64,000 nucleotides of DNA from Clostridiales bacterium COT073_COT-073. GTDB lineage: Bacteria > Bacillota > Clostridia > Lachnospirales > Vallitaleaceae. Positions within the stretch are counted from its first letter, which is position 1, and every line of letters starts with the position of its first letter. Positions 1-9,800 of the stretch are shown here, piece after piece. The stretch is from contig RQYD01000005.1 in the NCBI GenBank assembly GCA_003858485.1, positions 1 to 64,000 of the forward strand, in the 5' to 3' direction. Below the pieces are notes generated by a model. The model saw only the letters and a program-made list of their open reading frames with translations, was not told the DNA's origin and did no database searches. The position numbers were made by a program, and so were the translations under genes.

Positions 1-556
1 ACCCTACAAATTTCATTACTATCGAATTTCGGATGGCTTAGCACAAATTTTTCAACTTGCAAGAACTACCTTGCTTTCTTTCATGAAACCTCTCTCATTT
101 TCAACTGGCGATCCCAACCAATTCGTTCTACCTTGTATCGCTTCCACAGCTTAATTGCGTCTTTTGGACTTTGAAAAATGGGGAAACTCAAAAATTTTTC
201 TTAATATTATTACTTCCGGTTTTTTGGCTTTATTTATTTCTTTTGTCATTTGCCGGGAAGATTTCACTATAAGATTTCCTTTTTGCAACTTGCAGAGCAG
301 GATTGCTACCTGCCAAAATGTTTCGTGCTTTTCTGCAAATAGCTTCTTTCGCCGCCTATGCCTTTTGCAGCTTACTGTGTAAGATTGCTTGCCCCTTTAC
401 AATTGCCACAGGACAGATAGTCACTGATGTCTTTATGGTTATGAAAGAGAGGCTATGTGAGGAACAGAATTGGCTGTGATCCATTCTAAATAATAAACAA
501 AGTCCGGGAGAAAATTTGTGCGATATGACAGTAATAAAAGAATTTGCGGTAGAGCA

Positions 557-585
557 TTGACTATTTTTAAAAATAGAGGTATTCT
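557..585 (+). promoter_or_regulatory. Promoter of uxaAB
   Basis: TTGACT at 557-562, a 17-base spacer and TATTCT at 580-585 match a housekeeping promoter. It lies about 57 bases upstream of the chosen uxaA start, and the palindrome at 589-602 directly follows the -10 box. Confidence 0.6.
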
Positions 586-588
586 AAA

Positions 589-602
589 TGTAAGTGCTTA
601 CA
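589..602. promoter_or_regulatory. Candidate cre (CcpA) or LacI-type operator
   Basis: TGTAAGTGCTTACA has 6-base perfect arms around a TG centre. It matches the catabolite-responsive-element pattern TGNAANCGNWNNCA except for one central base. Position across the transcription start predicts repression of uxaAB when preferred sugars are present. A LacI-family hexuronate repressor is the alternative reader. Confidence 0.5.
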
Positions 603-641
603 ATTATATTTCGCATTCAAATGAAGGAGGTCCGGATCTTA

Positions 642-2126
642 ATGAATCCCTTTATCAAAATTCATTCACAAGATAAGGTAGCAGTTGCCCTACGGGAACT
701 GGATGCTGACAGTAAACTAACAATTGATGGTCAGGAACTGATTTTAAAGGAACAGATTCCCCAGGGACATAAATTTGCACTTTGTGATATCGCTGAAAAT
801 GAACAGATTATCAAATACGGAGCACCGATTGGCCTGGCTAAAAGTAATATTTATAGGGGCATGTGGGTACATACACATAATATGAAAACTGGATTGGGAG
901 AGGTGTTGGACTATTCCTACCAGCCACAGCCGATAAAGATGAAAACAATTAAGGATAAACATTATTTTCAAGGTTTTCAAAGAGAAGATGGCAAAGTTGG
1001 AGTACGCAATGAAATTTGGATTATTCCAACAGTTGGCTGCATCAATAATATTGCAACAATGATTGAGCGCAGAGCGCAGTCTTTTGTAAAAGGATCGATT
1101 GACGCAATTGCTGCTTTCCCGCATCCTTATGGCTGTTCACAAATGGGTGATGATCAGGAAAATACCAGAAAAATCTTGGCAGATTTGATTTGCCACCCCA
1201 ATGCCGGTGGTGTGCTGGTATTGGGACTGGGCTGTGAGAACAGCAATATTGATATTATGAAAGAATATATTGGCAATTATGATGACAGGCGAATTAAATT
1301 TTTAGCCACTCAGCAATCGGATGATGAAATTGAAGAAGGATTGCGCTTAGTTGAGGAAATTGCTGATCATGTCAGTCAGTTTAAGCGTCAGCCAATTCCT
1401 TGCAGTGAGCTGATTATTGGCTTAAAATGTGGAGGATCAGATGGACTGTCCGGAATCACTGCCAATCCAACAGTCGGTGAATTTTCGGATTTACTGATCG
1501 CTGAGGGTGGTACGACGATTTTAACGGAAGTGCCGGAAATGTTTGGAGCCGAAACCTTATTGATGAATCGCTGTGAAAATGAGGAATTATTTGAAAAAAC
1601 GGTGCATTTAATTAATGACTTTAAAAATTACTTTATCAGTCATGACCAAACGATTTATGAAAATCCTTCACCGGGCAATAAAAAAGGCGGAATTTCTTCC
1701 CTGGAAGATAAATCTTTGGGTTGCACCCAAAAATCCGGTTCAGCCCCGGTAAGAGGAGTATTGGAATATGGAGAACCGGTTAAAACAAGAGGGCTTAATT
1801 TATTAAGTGCGCCGGGTAATGACCTGGTAGCATCAACGGCATTAGCCGCTTCGGGGGCACATATTGTTTTATTTACGACTGGCAGAGGCACCCCTTTTGC
1901 ATCACCAGTGCCAACAGTCAAGATTTCCAGTAATACTGCTCTATATCAGCGCAAACAGAATTGGATTGATTTTGACTGCGGCAGCATAGTCAATGGTGAA
2001 TCCTTGGAAAAATTAGGGCTGGAATTATTTGAATATGTGCGGGCCGTTGCTTCAGGAAAAAAAGTGAAATCAGAGGAGGCCGGTTTTCATGATATGGCCA
2101 TTTTTAAACAGGGTGTGACCTTATAA
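642..2126 (+). CDS. uxaA: Altronate dehydratase UxaA
   Basis: Predicted to convert D-altronate to 2-keto-3-deoxy-D-gluconate in the cytoplasmic galacturonate branch of hexuronate catabolism. The 494 residues match the family length. An N-terminal SAF-like domain (about residues 1-90) precedes the large catalytic domain, which contains the family string VRNEIWIIPTVGC and Cys/Gly motifs such as GLGCENSN and GLKCGGSDG. I chose ATG 642 because AAGGAGG at 624-630 sits at good spacing; a GTG at 594 in the same frame has no ribosome site and overlaps the operator. uxaB follows 57 bases later on the same strand, so the two should be co-transcribed. uxaC and the KDG kinase/aldolase genes are not nearby. 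Confidence 0.93.
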   Translation: MNPFIKIHSQDKVAVALRELDADSKLTIDGQELILKEQIPQGHKFALCDIAENEQIIKYGAPIGLAKSNIYRGMWVHTHNMKTGLGEVLDYSYQPQPIKMKTIKDKHYFQGFQREDGKVGVRNEIWIIPTVGCINNIATMIERRAQSFVKGSIDAIAAFPHPYGCSQMGDDQENTRKILADLICHPNAGGVLVLGLGCENSNIDIMKEYIGNYDDRRIKFLATQQSDDEIEEGLRLVEEIADHVSQFKRQPIPCSELIIGLKCGGSDGLSGITANPTVGEFSDLLIAEGGTTILTEVPEMFGAETLLMNRCENEELFEKTVHLINDFKNYFISHDQTIYENPSPGNKKGGISSLEDKSLGCTQKSGSAPVRGVLEYGEPVKTRGLNLLSAPGNDLVASTALAASGAHIVLFTTGRGTPFASPVPTVKISSNTALYQRKQNWIDFDCGSIVNGESLEKLGLELFEYVRAVASGKKVKSEEAGFHDMAIFKQGVTL

Positions 2127-2183
2127 TTGGTGAAATTCCAGGATCTTGATCAATATGCCCACAGTGGCGGAATGGAGAGTAAA

Positions 2184-3689
2184 ATGAAAAAATTATCCTA
2201 TCAAACTTTAAAAGAAGTCAATTATGGTGGTTATTTACTGGAGCAGGCCCCGGAGCGGGTACTTCAATTTGGAGAAGGTAATTTTCTAAGGGCATTTACG
2301 GATTATTTTATTGATGTGATCAATGAAAAAGCAGGTTTTCAATCCAAAGTAGTAGTGGTTCAGCCGATTGCCGGCGGGGATAAGATCCGTGAATTTATCA
2401 ATCAGCAGGAAGGACTTTATACGTTAATTTTACGGGGAAATGAAAATGGCCGCAAAGTCAGTGAAACCAGAGTGATCTCCTGTGTCAGTCGTTGCCTTAA
2501 TCCCTATAGTCAGTATGATACTTATATGGCATGTGCCGATAATCCGGATCTTCGCTTTATCGTATGTAATACTACTGAAGCGGGGATTCAATATGATCCG
2601 GGTTGTCAGTTTAGTGACCGGCCAGCCGGCAGTTATCCGGCCAAATTAACTCAATTTTTATATGCCCGCTTTCAAAAATTTGGAGCCCAAAAAGGAAAAG
2701 GCTTTATAATTTTGGCCTGTGAGCTGATTGATGATAATGGTAAGGAACTGGAAAAATGTGTGCTCCAATATGCCAGACAGTGGCAGCTGCCATCGGAATT
2801 TATTGACTGGATTCAAACGGAAAATGTATTTTGCTCAACTTTGGTTGACCGGATTGTAACTGGATATCCGCATAAAGAGGCTGACCAAATTTGCGAAAAT
2901 TTGAGATATCAGGATAATGTTTTGGATACCGGTGAGATCTTTGCCTTTTGGGTGATTGAAGGACCGGAGTGGCTAAAGCGGGAATTACCATTTGCCGAAG
3001 CAGGCTTACCAGTTCTGATTACGGCCGATCACAAGCCTTATAAACAAAGAAAAGTTCGTATTTTAAACGGTGCACACACTTCCATGGTTTTAGGGGCATA
3101 TTTGGCTGGTCAAAATATTGTCAGAGATTGCATGCAGGACCCGGTCATCCGGGAGTTTATGGAGCGAACCATCTATGATGAAATTATTCCTACTTTATCC
3201 TTGCCGGAAAAAGAACTTGTGGATTTTGCCAAAGCAGTCACCGATCGCTTTGAAAATCCATTTATTGACCATGCGTTGCTGTCAATTTCCCTGAATTCAA
3301 CAGCCAAATGGAAAGCCAGAGTTTTGCCATCACTAAAGGGATATGTAGATAAATTTGGGAGATTACCGATCCGAATTACGGCTTCTTTAGCTTTTTATCT
3401 GGCTTTTTATCATGGAGTGCGGCAGGCAGAAAATGGTTTGATCGGACTGCGCGGGACTGAGGAATATTTGATTCAGGATGATCGGTCAATTTTAGACTTT
3501 TACTATCATCATAAGGATCGAGATGTTTTAACTTTGGTTCAGGCAGCGCTTGCCAATTCTGATTTTTGGGGAGAGGATCTAACAAAGATCAAGGGATTGG
3601 CAGAGGAGGTTGGTCGAAATTTACAAGTCATTAAGGAGCAGGGAGCATATCAACTGCTGCTCCAATGTCGGGATCGGGCGGCCGATTGA
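2184..3689 (+). CDS. uxaB: Tagaturonate reductase UxaB
   Basis: NAD-dependent reductase of the mannitol dehydrogenase/polyol superfamily, predicted to interconvert D-tagaturonate and D-altronate, the step before UxaA. The N-terminal nucleotide-binding region includes VLQFGEGNFLRAF and the later string RKVRILNGAHTSMV is typical of UxaB. Start ATG 2184 is preferred because GGAG at 2174-2177 precedes it; the frame opens at 2127 with TTG directly after the uxaA stop, but that leader lacks a ribosome site. Predicted length is 501 residues. It is the last gene of the uxaAB operon, ahead of a bidirectional terminator. Confidence 0.92.
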   Translation: MKKLSYQTLKEVNYGGYLLEQAPERVLQFGEGNFLRAFTDYFIDVINEKAGFQSKVVVVQPIAGGDKIREFINQQEGLYTLILRGNENGRKVSETRVISCVSRCLNPYSQYDTYMACADNPDLRFIVCNTTEAGIQYDPGCQFSDRPAGSYPAKLTQFLYARFQKFGAQKGKGFIILACELIDDNGKELEKCVLQYARQWQLPSEFIDWIQTENVFCSTLVDRIVTGYPHKEADQICENLRYQDNVLDTGEIFAFWVIEGPEWLKRELPFAEAGLPVLITADHKPYKQRKVRILNGAHTSMVLGAYLAGQNIVRDCMQDPVIREFMERTIYDEIIPTLSLPEKELVDFAKAVTDRFENPFIDHALLSISLNSTAKWKARVLPSLKGYVDKFGRLPIRITASLAFYLAFYHGVRQAENGLIGLRGTEEYLIQDDRSILDFYYHHKDRDVLTLVQAALANSDFWGEDLTKIKGLAEEVGRNLQVIKEQGAYQLLLQCRDRAAD

Positions 3690-3796
3690 TCGGATAGTCT
3701 GTTGACTGGAATAAGACTTATCAGGCAGTCGCTCTCTATCAGGATAACTGCTTTTTCAGGATAAATATTATAACACTGACGTAAGCATATAATAAG

Positions 3797-3830
3797 AAAA
3801 ACAGGCAGTCATTTTGTGGCTGCCTGTTTT
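3797..3830. terminator. Bidirectional terminator between uxaB and apbE
   Basis: Inverted repeat with arms AAAACAGGCAG and CTGCCTGTTTT around a 10-12 base loop, with A and T runs on the two sides. It separates two convergent genes. A second hairpin (GGTCAGC/GCTGACC, about 3888-3910) overlaps the apbE stop codon and may assist on the minus strand. Confidence 0.8.
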
Positions 3831-3898
3831 GATGGATTTCATATGCAATTAAAAATGGTCAGATATTTAGGTCTGATTTAGATGAAAGGGTCAGCAGA

Positions 3899-5026
3899 TT
3901 ATGGCTGACCTTTAATTATTTTCAGTTTTTGGTTATCATCAGAATTTATCAGAGCAAAAATATTCTCCAGGCCTTCTGTGATGTATATATTTGAGGCTTC
4001 ATCTACGAAAACTGCTTCAAAATCCCTGTGTTTTCGCCAAAATGCAGTGCTTTCCTCCAGCCCTTTAATAAAAAGAGAAGTGGAGAGGGCATCGGCATAC
4101 AGACCGGACGGACAGATAATGGAGACTGAAATCAGACCACTGCTGGCAGGATATCCGGTTTTCGGGTCCATAATATGCCAATAGAGTTTCCCATTATCTT
4201 CAAAATACCGTTCATATCCACCGGAGGTAACTACCGCCAGATCAGAAACACTGACCACACCCAGGATATTATCGCCTTTGGGGTCCTGAATGGCGATTCG
4301 CCATGGGCTGCCATCAGATTTGCTGCCAAGGGCATGAACATTACCGCCTAAGTTTAGAAGGGCTGAATCAATCTGATTTTCTTTTAAAAACTCCACGATT
4401 TTATCAGCTGTATAGCCTTTGGCAACACTGCCCAGGTCAATTTTCATATTTTCTTCTAAGGAAACAACTGCCTGATTCTGTGTGATTTTCCGGTAATCAA
4501 CTTTAGCTAAAAGTTGGTTGATTTTGGCCGGTTCCGGTACCTGATATTCACCGGTAGTAAAACCCCAGGCTGTGACAATTGGATAAATTGATACATCCAG
4601 GGCACCATTGGTTTTGGCACATAATTGCAAAGCCTTATTCAGCAGAATTTCCGTATCCTTGCCGACAGTTGCCTGCCCATTTTGATTGAGCATATAAATA
4701 TCGCTGCCGGCTTGGGTGGTGGAAAACATATTTTCCAATCCATTGATTTGGTCCTCAATTTGCTTTAGCAAATTGTCATCACCGCCAATAATTTTAACAT
4801 TCATCACTGTATCCATAGCAAAAATAGTAGCAGAATGTTCTGGTGGCGGAGCCTGCTCAGACAAGGCTGGACTTTCTTTTTTTTGCCCGGAACGGATTTG
4901 ATTACTCTGCTGTCCGTTTATTGCACTATCTTGGGATGGAACGAATGTATTCGATATTTTTGGCTGGCAACTGGTAAGGAATAAAATTAATAATACAAGA
5001 AAAAGTGAAAATTTGCCCTTTTTCAT
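3899..5026 (-). CDS. apbE: FAD:protein FMN transferase ApbE, lipoprotein
   Basis: Transfers FMN from FAD to a Ser/Thr of FMN-binding domains outside the membrane. The product begins with Lys residues, a hydrophobic segment and a lipobox ending LTSC, so it should be a lipid-anchored extracytoplasmic protein. Family motifs are visible: IDLGSVAKGYTADKI, LLNLGGNVHALG and HIMDPKTGYPA. Start ATG 5026 is set by AGGAGG just upstream; a longer frame from 5059 overlaps the preceding gene. It lies 19 bases behind the membrane FMN-domain gene and on the same strand as the SLH FMN-domain gene, so its two likely substrates are its operon partners. Confidence 0.92.
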   Translation of the reverse strand: MKKGKFSLFLVLLILFLTSCQPKISNTFVPSQDSAINGQQSNQIRSGQKKESPALSEQAPPPEHSATIFAMDTVMNVKIIGGDDNLLKQIEDQINGLENMFSTTQAGSDIYMLNQNGQATVGKDTEILLNKALQLCAKTNGALDVSIYPIVTAWGFTTGEYQVPEPAKINQLLAKVDYRKITQNQAVVSLEENMKIDLGSVAKGYTADKIVEFLKENQIDSALLNLGGNVHALGSKSDGSPWRIAIQDPKGDNILGVVSVSDLAVVTSGGYERYFEDNGKLYWHIMDPKTGYPASSGLISVSIICPSGLYADALSTSLFIKGLEESTAFWRKHRDFEAVFVDEASNIYITEGLENIFALINSDDNQKLKIIKGQP

Positions 5027-5045
5027 ATGTGGCCTCCTGTTATAA

Positions 5046-6662
5046 CTAATTTTTAGCATTGTTTAAAGCGGCCGCAACTGCCTCTTTAATTCCGCGGGAG
5101 CTGAAGGTGGCTCCGCTGATGGTATTGATATTGGTACTTTGGCTGGACAAAATAGTACCGGTAATTGCCTTGGCATTGGTAATAAATGGTTCATCATCAC
5201 TGTGTGCAGAGATGGTAATAGCAGTTATTACATCATCCTGAATTGTAACACTAACAGTGATTGGCCCATTATAGCCATCAGCACTGCCGCTAAACTGACC
5301 GCTTTTATATTTGAAAACCGGTGCAACGGGTGCCGGTTCTGGAGCAGGCTCCGGAGTAGGTTCAGGAGCGGGCGCTTCTTTGGCGGGGTTTTCTTTTGGT
5401 ACTGGATTTTCTGCCGGTTGTGGAGCCGGAGCATCTTCTTTGGGAGTGTCCGCTTTTGGCTCATTTGTTTTGGGTGCCTCTGGAGAAGTTTCCGCTGTCT
5501 TTTTTTCCTCTTTTTTGGGTTCTTCGACCGGCTTCTCCACTTCTTTCGGAGCAGCCGCAGTTTGTGCTTCTGATGTATTTTTTTGTTCAGAAGCATGGTC
5601 GACAGCAGGCTTTATATCTTGCTGTTTGCTATCTTCCACTTTCGGCTCTTGTGAATTTATCTTTTCCGGATTCGCATTTTCCGCCTTCGCTGAATCCTTT
5701 GTTTCTTCGGTTCTGGCATTATCATCAGGAGTTACATCCTGTGAAACGCTCTTGCTGGTGTCTTCGGTTTTGGCAGTTTCCATTTGTTGTGTAGCTTCCA
5801 CATCATCCTTTTTATCGGTGGGAGAAGTGGCTTCTTTGTCTGGCAAGGACTGTGATTCCTTTGGTGCGTTTGCAGTTTCGTTAGTTGCTATTACCGGATT
5901 ATCATTTACCGGCATACTAAGTACTCCAACTATCCCGCAAATAGCAAGCGCTGCTACAAATGGGGCAACTTTTAACACTGCATTGTTACTGTTTAACGCT
6001 TTTTGAATTCGCATTGCAGCATAGATAAGGAAGACCACGCTAAATGCTGCTACATTTACCAGAGAAGAGTTATGCCCCATTCTTGCCTTTGGAATAAATA
6101 AAAGTAAGACATGAATATAAATCAACCCATAAAAAGGATAAGATAGTCTTTGCAAGTTTTTCCATGATTTTGGCTTCATTTTTTTGCGAACAAAAGTGAA
6201 TGAAGTAACAAAAAGAGGAAGCATTAGAAGAATTAATGCAATTGAGCAAAAGGTTGCCCATAATAATGGTCCCTGCAAACGCTCCGGTTTGGTAAAGAGC
6301 CAGATAAAGTAAACCTGACCGGCGGAAAAATTATGTCCTAGGGTCAAAATCGAAGCAATAATCGATAATTCTTTGCGGATGGGGATAATTGTCTTTTGAA
6401 TAACAGAGCCTTTGGGAACTGCTCCGGCAAACATAACCAGAACAAAGAGAGCAGTTGCAAAGCTGCCCCAGGCAAATACTGACCAAACACTGTTCCTAAG
6501 CCATGCCGGTAAACTGTTAGAAAATCCGGCAGCTGTTCCAATAATAAGGATTACCGAAATTGTGGTCGCGATCATATAAAATAGGTTAGCGTATTTACGA
6601 ATAACTTTATTGCCATAATAGGATAAAATCCAGGCAATTGCAATACAAATTATAAAATTCAT
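5046..6662 (-). CDS. Membrane ferric-reductase-like protein with tethered FMN-binding domain
   Basis: A 538-residue fusion. Residues 1-250 form about seven membrane segments of ferric-reductase/MsrQ type, with candidate haem-ligand histidines at H110 (LGHN) and H184 (YIHV). Residues about 255-450 are a disordered linker rich in Lys, Glu, Pro and Ala. Residues about 452-537 are an FMN_bind domain with the flavinylation motif SGAT at 516-519. Inference: electrons pass from haem in the membrane to covalent FMN held outside the cell on a long tether. Start ATG 6662 has GAGG upstream. It sits between the SLH FMN-domain gene and apbE on the same strand. The linker produces a spurious 231-codon antisense frame. 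Confidence 0.82.
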   Translation of the reverse strand: MNFIICIAIAWILSYYGNKVIRKYANLFYMIATTISVILIIGTAAGFSNSLPAWLRNSVWSVFAWGSFATALFVLVMFAGAVPKGSVIQKTIIPIRKELSIIASILTLGHNFSAGQVYFIWLFTKPERLQGPLLWATFCSIALILLMLPLFVTSFTFVRKKMKPKSWKNLQRLSYPFYGLIYIHVLLLFIPKARMGHNSSLVNVAAFSVVFLIYAAMRIQKALNSNNAVLKVAPFVAALAICGIVGVLSMPVNDNPVIATNETANAPKESQSLPDKEATSPTDKKDDVEATQQMETAKTEDTSKSVSQDVTPDDNARTEETKDSAKAENANPEKINSQEPKVEDSKQQDIKPAVDHASEQKNTSEAQTAAAPKEVEKPVEEPKKEEKKTAETSPEAPKTNEPKADTPKEDAPAPQPAENPVPKENPAKEAPAPEPTPEPAPEPAPVAPVFKYKSGQFSGSADGYNGPITVSVTIQDDVITAITISAHSDDEPFITNAKAITGTILSSQSTNINTISGATFSSRGIKEAVAAALNNAKN

Positions 6663-6743
6663 TATTTTACCTCATGTGAATACTTGGTGATTGTGAATAT
6701 GGGGAGATTTTTTGGAAAACCAAAGAATCAGGAATAAAATATT

Positions 6744-6805
6744 AATTCACTCACTTAAAGGGTCTTAAAGAAAATATCATTTAAGACCCTGAAAAGTGGT
6801 GAATT
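6744..6805. terminator. Long intra-operon hairpin
   Basis: A stem of about 20-25 base pairs with inner arms AGGGTCTTAAA and TTTAAGACCCT and outer arms AATTCAC and GTGAATT. It lies between the SLH FMN-domain gene and the membrane FMN-domain gene. The T tract is weak on the minus strand, so partial termination or RNA processing could set different levels of the two proteins. Confidence 0.55.
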
Positions 6806-6827
6806 ATATTATGGGATACTGTCTATA

Positions 6828-9800
6828 TTATTTGAAAGTAATTTCAATTATTAGAACACGTGATGTAAATTCCTTATAATCATCATTATGTTCAAAGCTA
6901 ACAGACATGTATTTTTTATTTGGATCATCTGAATCATTAAACATGCTCACCTCAGGTTCAAAAAAGAATTCGTCGCCATCAGAAGTTTTTGCATATACAT
7001 AAATATCAATTTTTTGATCGAGATACTTTTTAGGAAGCTCATACTCATAGGAATCTTCATCTTCGGTGATGGTGATAATCGGGTTTTGTCTACCATCTGG
7101 CGTCATCAGTTCAAACTGATATTGGACGGCACTTCTTTCCGAAACATCTATGGTAAAGCTTTTTTCCGGAATCTGAAGAGTCTCGTGGCTAACGGTAACA
7201 ACAGCTGATCCACTTGCAGTAAGAGCAGTTCCATGAGCCGGATTCGCCTTGAATCCATATGCCGAAAAATCTTTAAAGCGAATGGTTTCTTTTGTATCAT
7301 TGACATCGGTTGCAGTTAACTCTAAAGCATTTAAATTAAGAATATCACCAACATAGTATTGTGTCTTTAACTCTGCGGTGTTCAGTTCAAAACTGCTTAT
7401 CTTTGTTTTATCAAATTTGATATTGCTTTCAAAGAGAATGACATAGTCGCGGAAGCGATAGGCGTGCCGAACCGGATCGGAATCTTTTGGCTCCGGCAAT
7501 GGTTTTAAAGTAATCCGAATGCCTGGATTTTTTCCCGGTTCCGGTTGAAATCCTTCAATTTCTAACGGCATATTATTTTTATCAAATACCGTTACTTTGG
7601 TAGCATTGCTAAAGAGACGATCACCTAATTTTACAGTATAACGGAAATTGTGATCGACAGGAATTTCATGTTGGGTTCCGTTGGTTTCCTCCACAACAAT
7701 CTTAGCAATTTCCTTATAAACATTTTTTCTTGAAACATAAATTTCGGAGTGATGTTTACAAGTCGATTTTTCATGATGGAAATTCAATTTAATATTTCGT
7801 GGTTCCTTGTAGTTATTGGCAATTATAGGTTCAGGAACCGAACGCATCGGTAAATTACAGGTAATGCCGTAATCACCGATTTTTTCAAACGGAACATCAA
7901 CAGAAGTGCCGTTTAAATATTTAACATGGAGCGACAGACTGCTTAAATCCAAAGTTTCATTATAGTGCACGGTATTTAAATTATGCTGATTAAGAGTGAT
8001 AGAACGGATCTCCTGTTCAATCTTATCGTTTTTGAACTTAGCTGAACGATTCAGAGCATCTTCAATTGCCGCCACATAACCGCGGGCACTATTGGTTGCA
8101 CTGGTTATAGAATCGTAGATCGGATTGGTTCGATCTTGCTTGGCAAAAATCTCTGCTAATTTTTCGGTGCTGTTATGCTTGATAATGTGTTCACCGATTA
8201 AAGCATATCCTTCTTTGCGTTCAAAAATTGCATCATCGCCATGATAAACCAGCTTAACTGCTGTAATCTTACCGTTCTTTACTTCAACCATTGCTTCGGT
8301 TGCAGTTTTCCATTTATTAAAATCGATATGATCAAACTGATAATGACCACGACCTTGTCCATACCAAATGCCATCGGCATATTCTGCCTTTTCTTTCGGT
8401 TTCACCTTGGACAGAGCATTTTCAATGGCAGACAATAAGCCTTTGGAAGTAACGGTTGCACCGGAGATGGTATCAACATTGGTACTGTTTTTTTCAACGA
8501 CCTTCTTTAAAATAGCCAAAGCATTTTCATAATATCCGGAAGATTCATTATGAGAAGTTACATCAATATTATGGATGACCCCATTTTTAACCGTAACGGA
8601 AACGGTAATCGTACCGCCATATCCGGTAGCATGACCGACATATTTACCATCCGGCAGAGGCGTTCCGGTGTAATCATTTTTTTTCGGCTCCGTCGGAGTA
8701 TAGCCGGAATTATTTTCCTCTTCATTATTGGTTTCCTGAGCAGCCTTAGATTCACCGGCAGTCTTGGTTTTTCCTTTAGCTTGGGATAAGGCATCGGCAA
8801 TAGCATTGAAAATCGCATTGCTACTGACCGTTGCTCCAGAGATTCCATCAATACCGTCAGCACTTCCTTTCTCAATAATTTTTTTCAGGATTGGTTGAAC
8901 TGTACTCCAATAAGCAGGAGTTTCTGATTGTGATAGTACCTTAACATCTGTAATTTTTCCACCACGGATAGTTACTTGTAAGCGAACAGGACCACTATAT
9001 CCCTGAGCAATACCTTCATAAATACCGTCAGTTAGTGACAGGTTTTCAAAAATTTCATCCTTGTCTTTGCGTAAAGTTGTACCTTTAATTGTTGTATTCA
9101 GTGTTTTGACACTTTTAGCTTCCGGCCCAAGGATTAAATTACCGGAGATAGTCATATCCTTCAGAGTTACGCCATCTACCAAAACAGTAACGTTTCTGGC
9201 TGATTTTACAGAATAGACACCCGGAAAAGCAAAAATCCGATCTTCATTTTTATAACGATCCAATAGAGTAATAGTTTGAGCACGGCTAAGGAGAGAAGTT
9301 GGGTTGATCTTTCCTTCATTTCCCAGTACATAGCCACTGACAATTGCCTGTTCAATACTTTTTCTGGCCCAATCAGAAATGTTCTGCTGATCAGCTACCA
9401 GGTTTAAATCAACTGAGCCTTCTGCTTTGGCGATTCGGACTAAGATAGAATAGGCCTGCTCATTGGTGATCTGGCCCAGAGGATTTATTTTGTTATTGGC
9501 AGTTCCATTAATATATCCGGCAGCCAATGCTTTGGCAATTTCATGATAGTACCATGCATTTGGCTCTACATCATTGTATTGGGTGATGGCATCGCTTGCT
9601 TTGGTTAAGCCCAATGCCTGGTTGGTCAATGTGATGAATTCTGCTCTGGTGATAAAGTCGTCTGTGTGGAAAGAACCGGAGCTATCTTTTTTTATAAGTC
9701 CGTCTGCTTCCCATTGCTTTAAGGTTGCCTCTGCCCAATGTCCATTTTTTTCATTGGCGAAAGATGATATGGAAAAACTTCCGCACATGATAGTGGAAGC

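Larger units (their letters stand above)
1..641. other. Leader-side intergenic region without a convincing gene
   Basis: No coding region here has a ribosome site and a plausible protein. A 75-codon frame at 155-382 lacks a Shine-Dalgarno site and gives a Cys/Phe-rich translation, so I do not call it. Position 371-383 (CTTACTGTGTAAG) is a hairpin core shared with the 42-43 bp repeats near 45.7 and 48.6 kb. The right end holds the uxaA promoter and operator. Confidence 0.6.

Noticed and set aside
155-382. 75-codon frame near the left edge
   Set aside because: No ribosome site, no family resemblance, and it overlaps a repeat hairpin.
594-641. Upstream GTG start for uxaA
   Set aside because: It lies in the operator palindrome and has no ribosome site; ATG 642 does.
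5311-6006. 231-codon Ser/Gly/Ala-rich frame on the plus strand
   Set aside because: It is the antisense shadow of the Lys/Glu/Pro/Ala linker of the membrane FMN protein.
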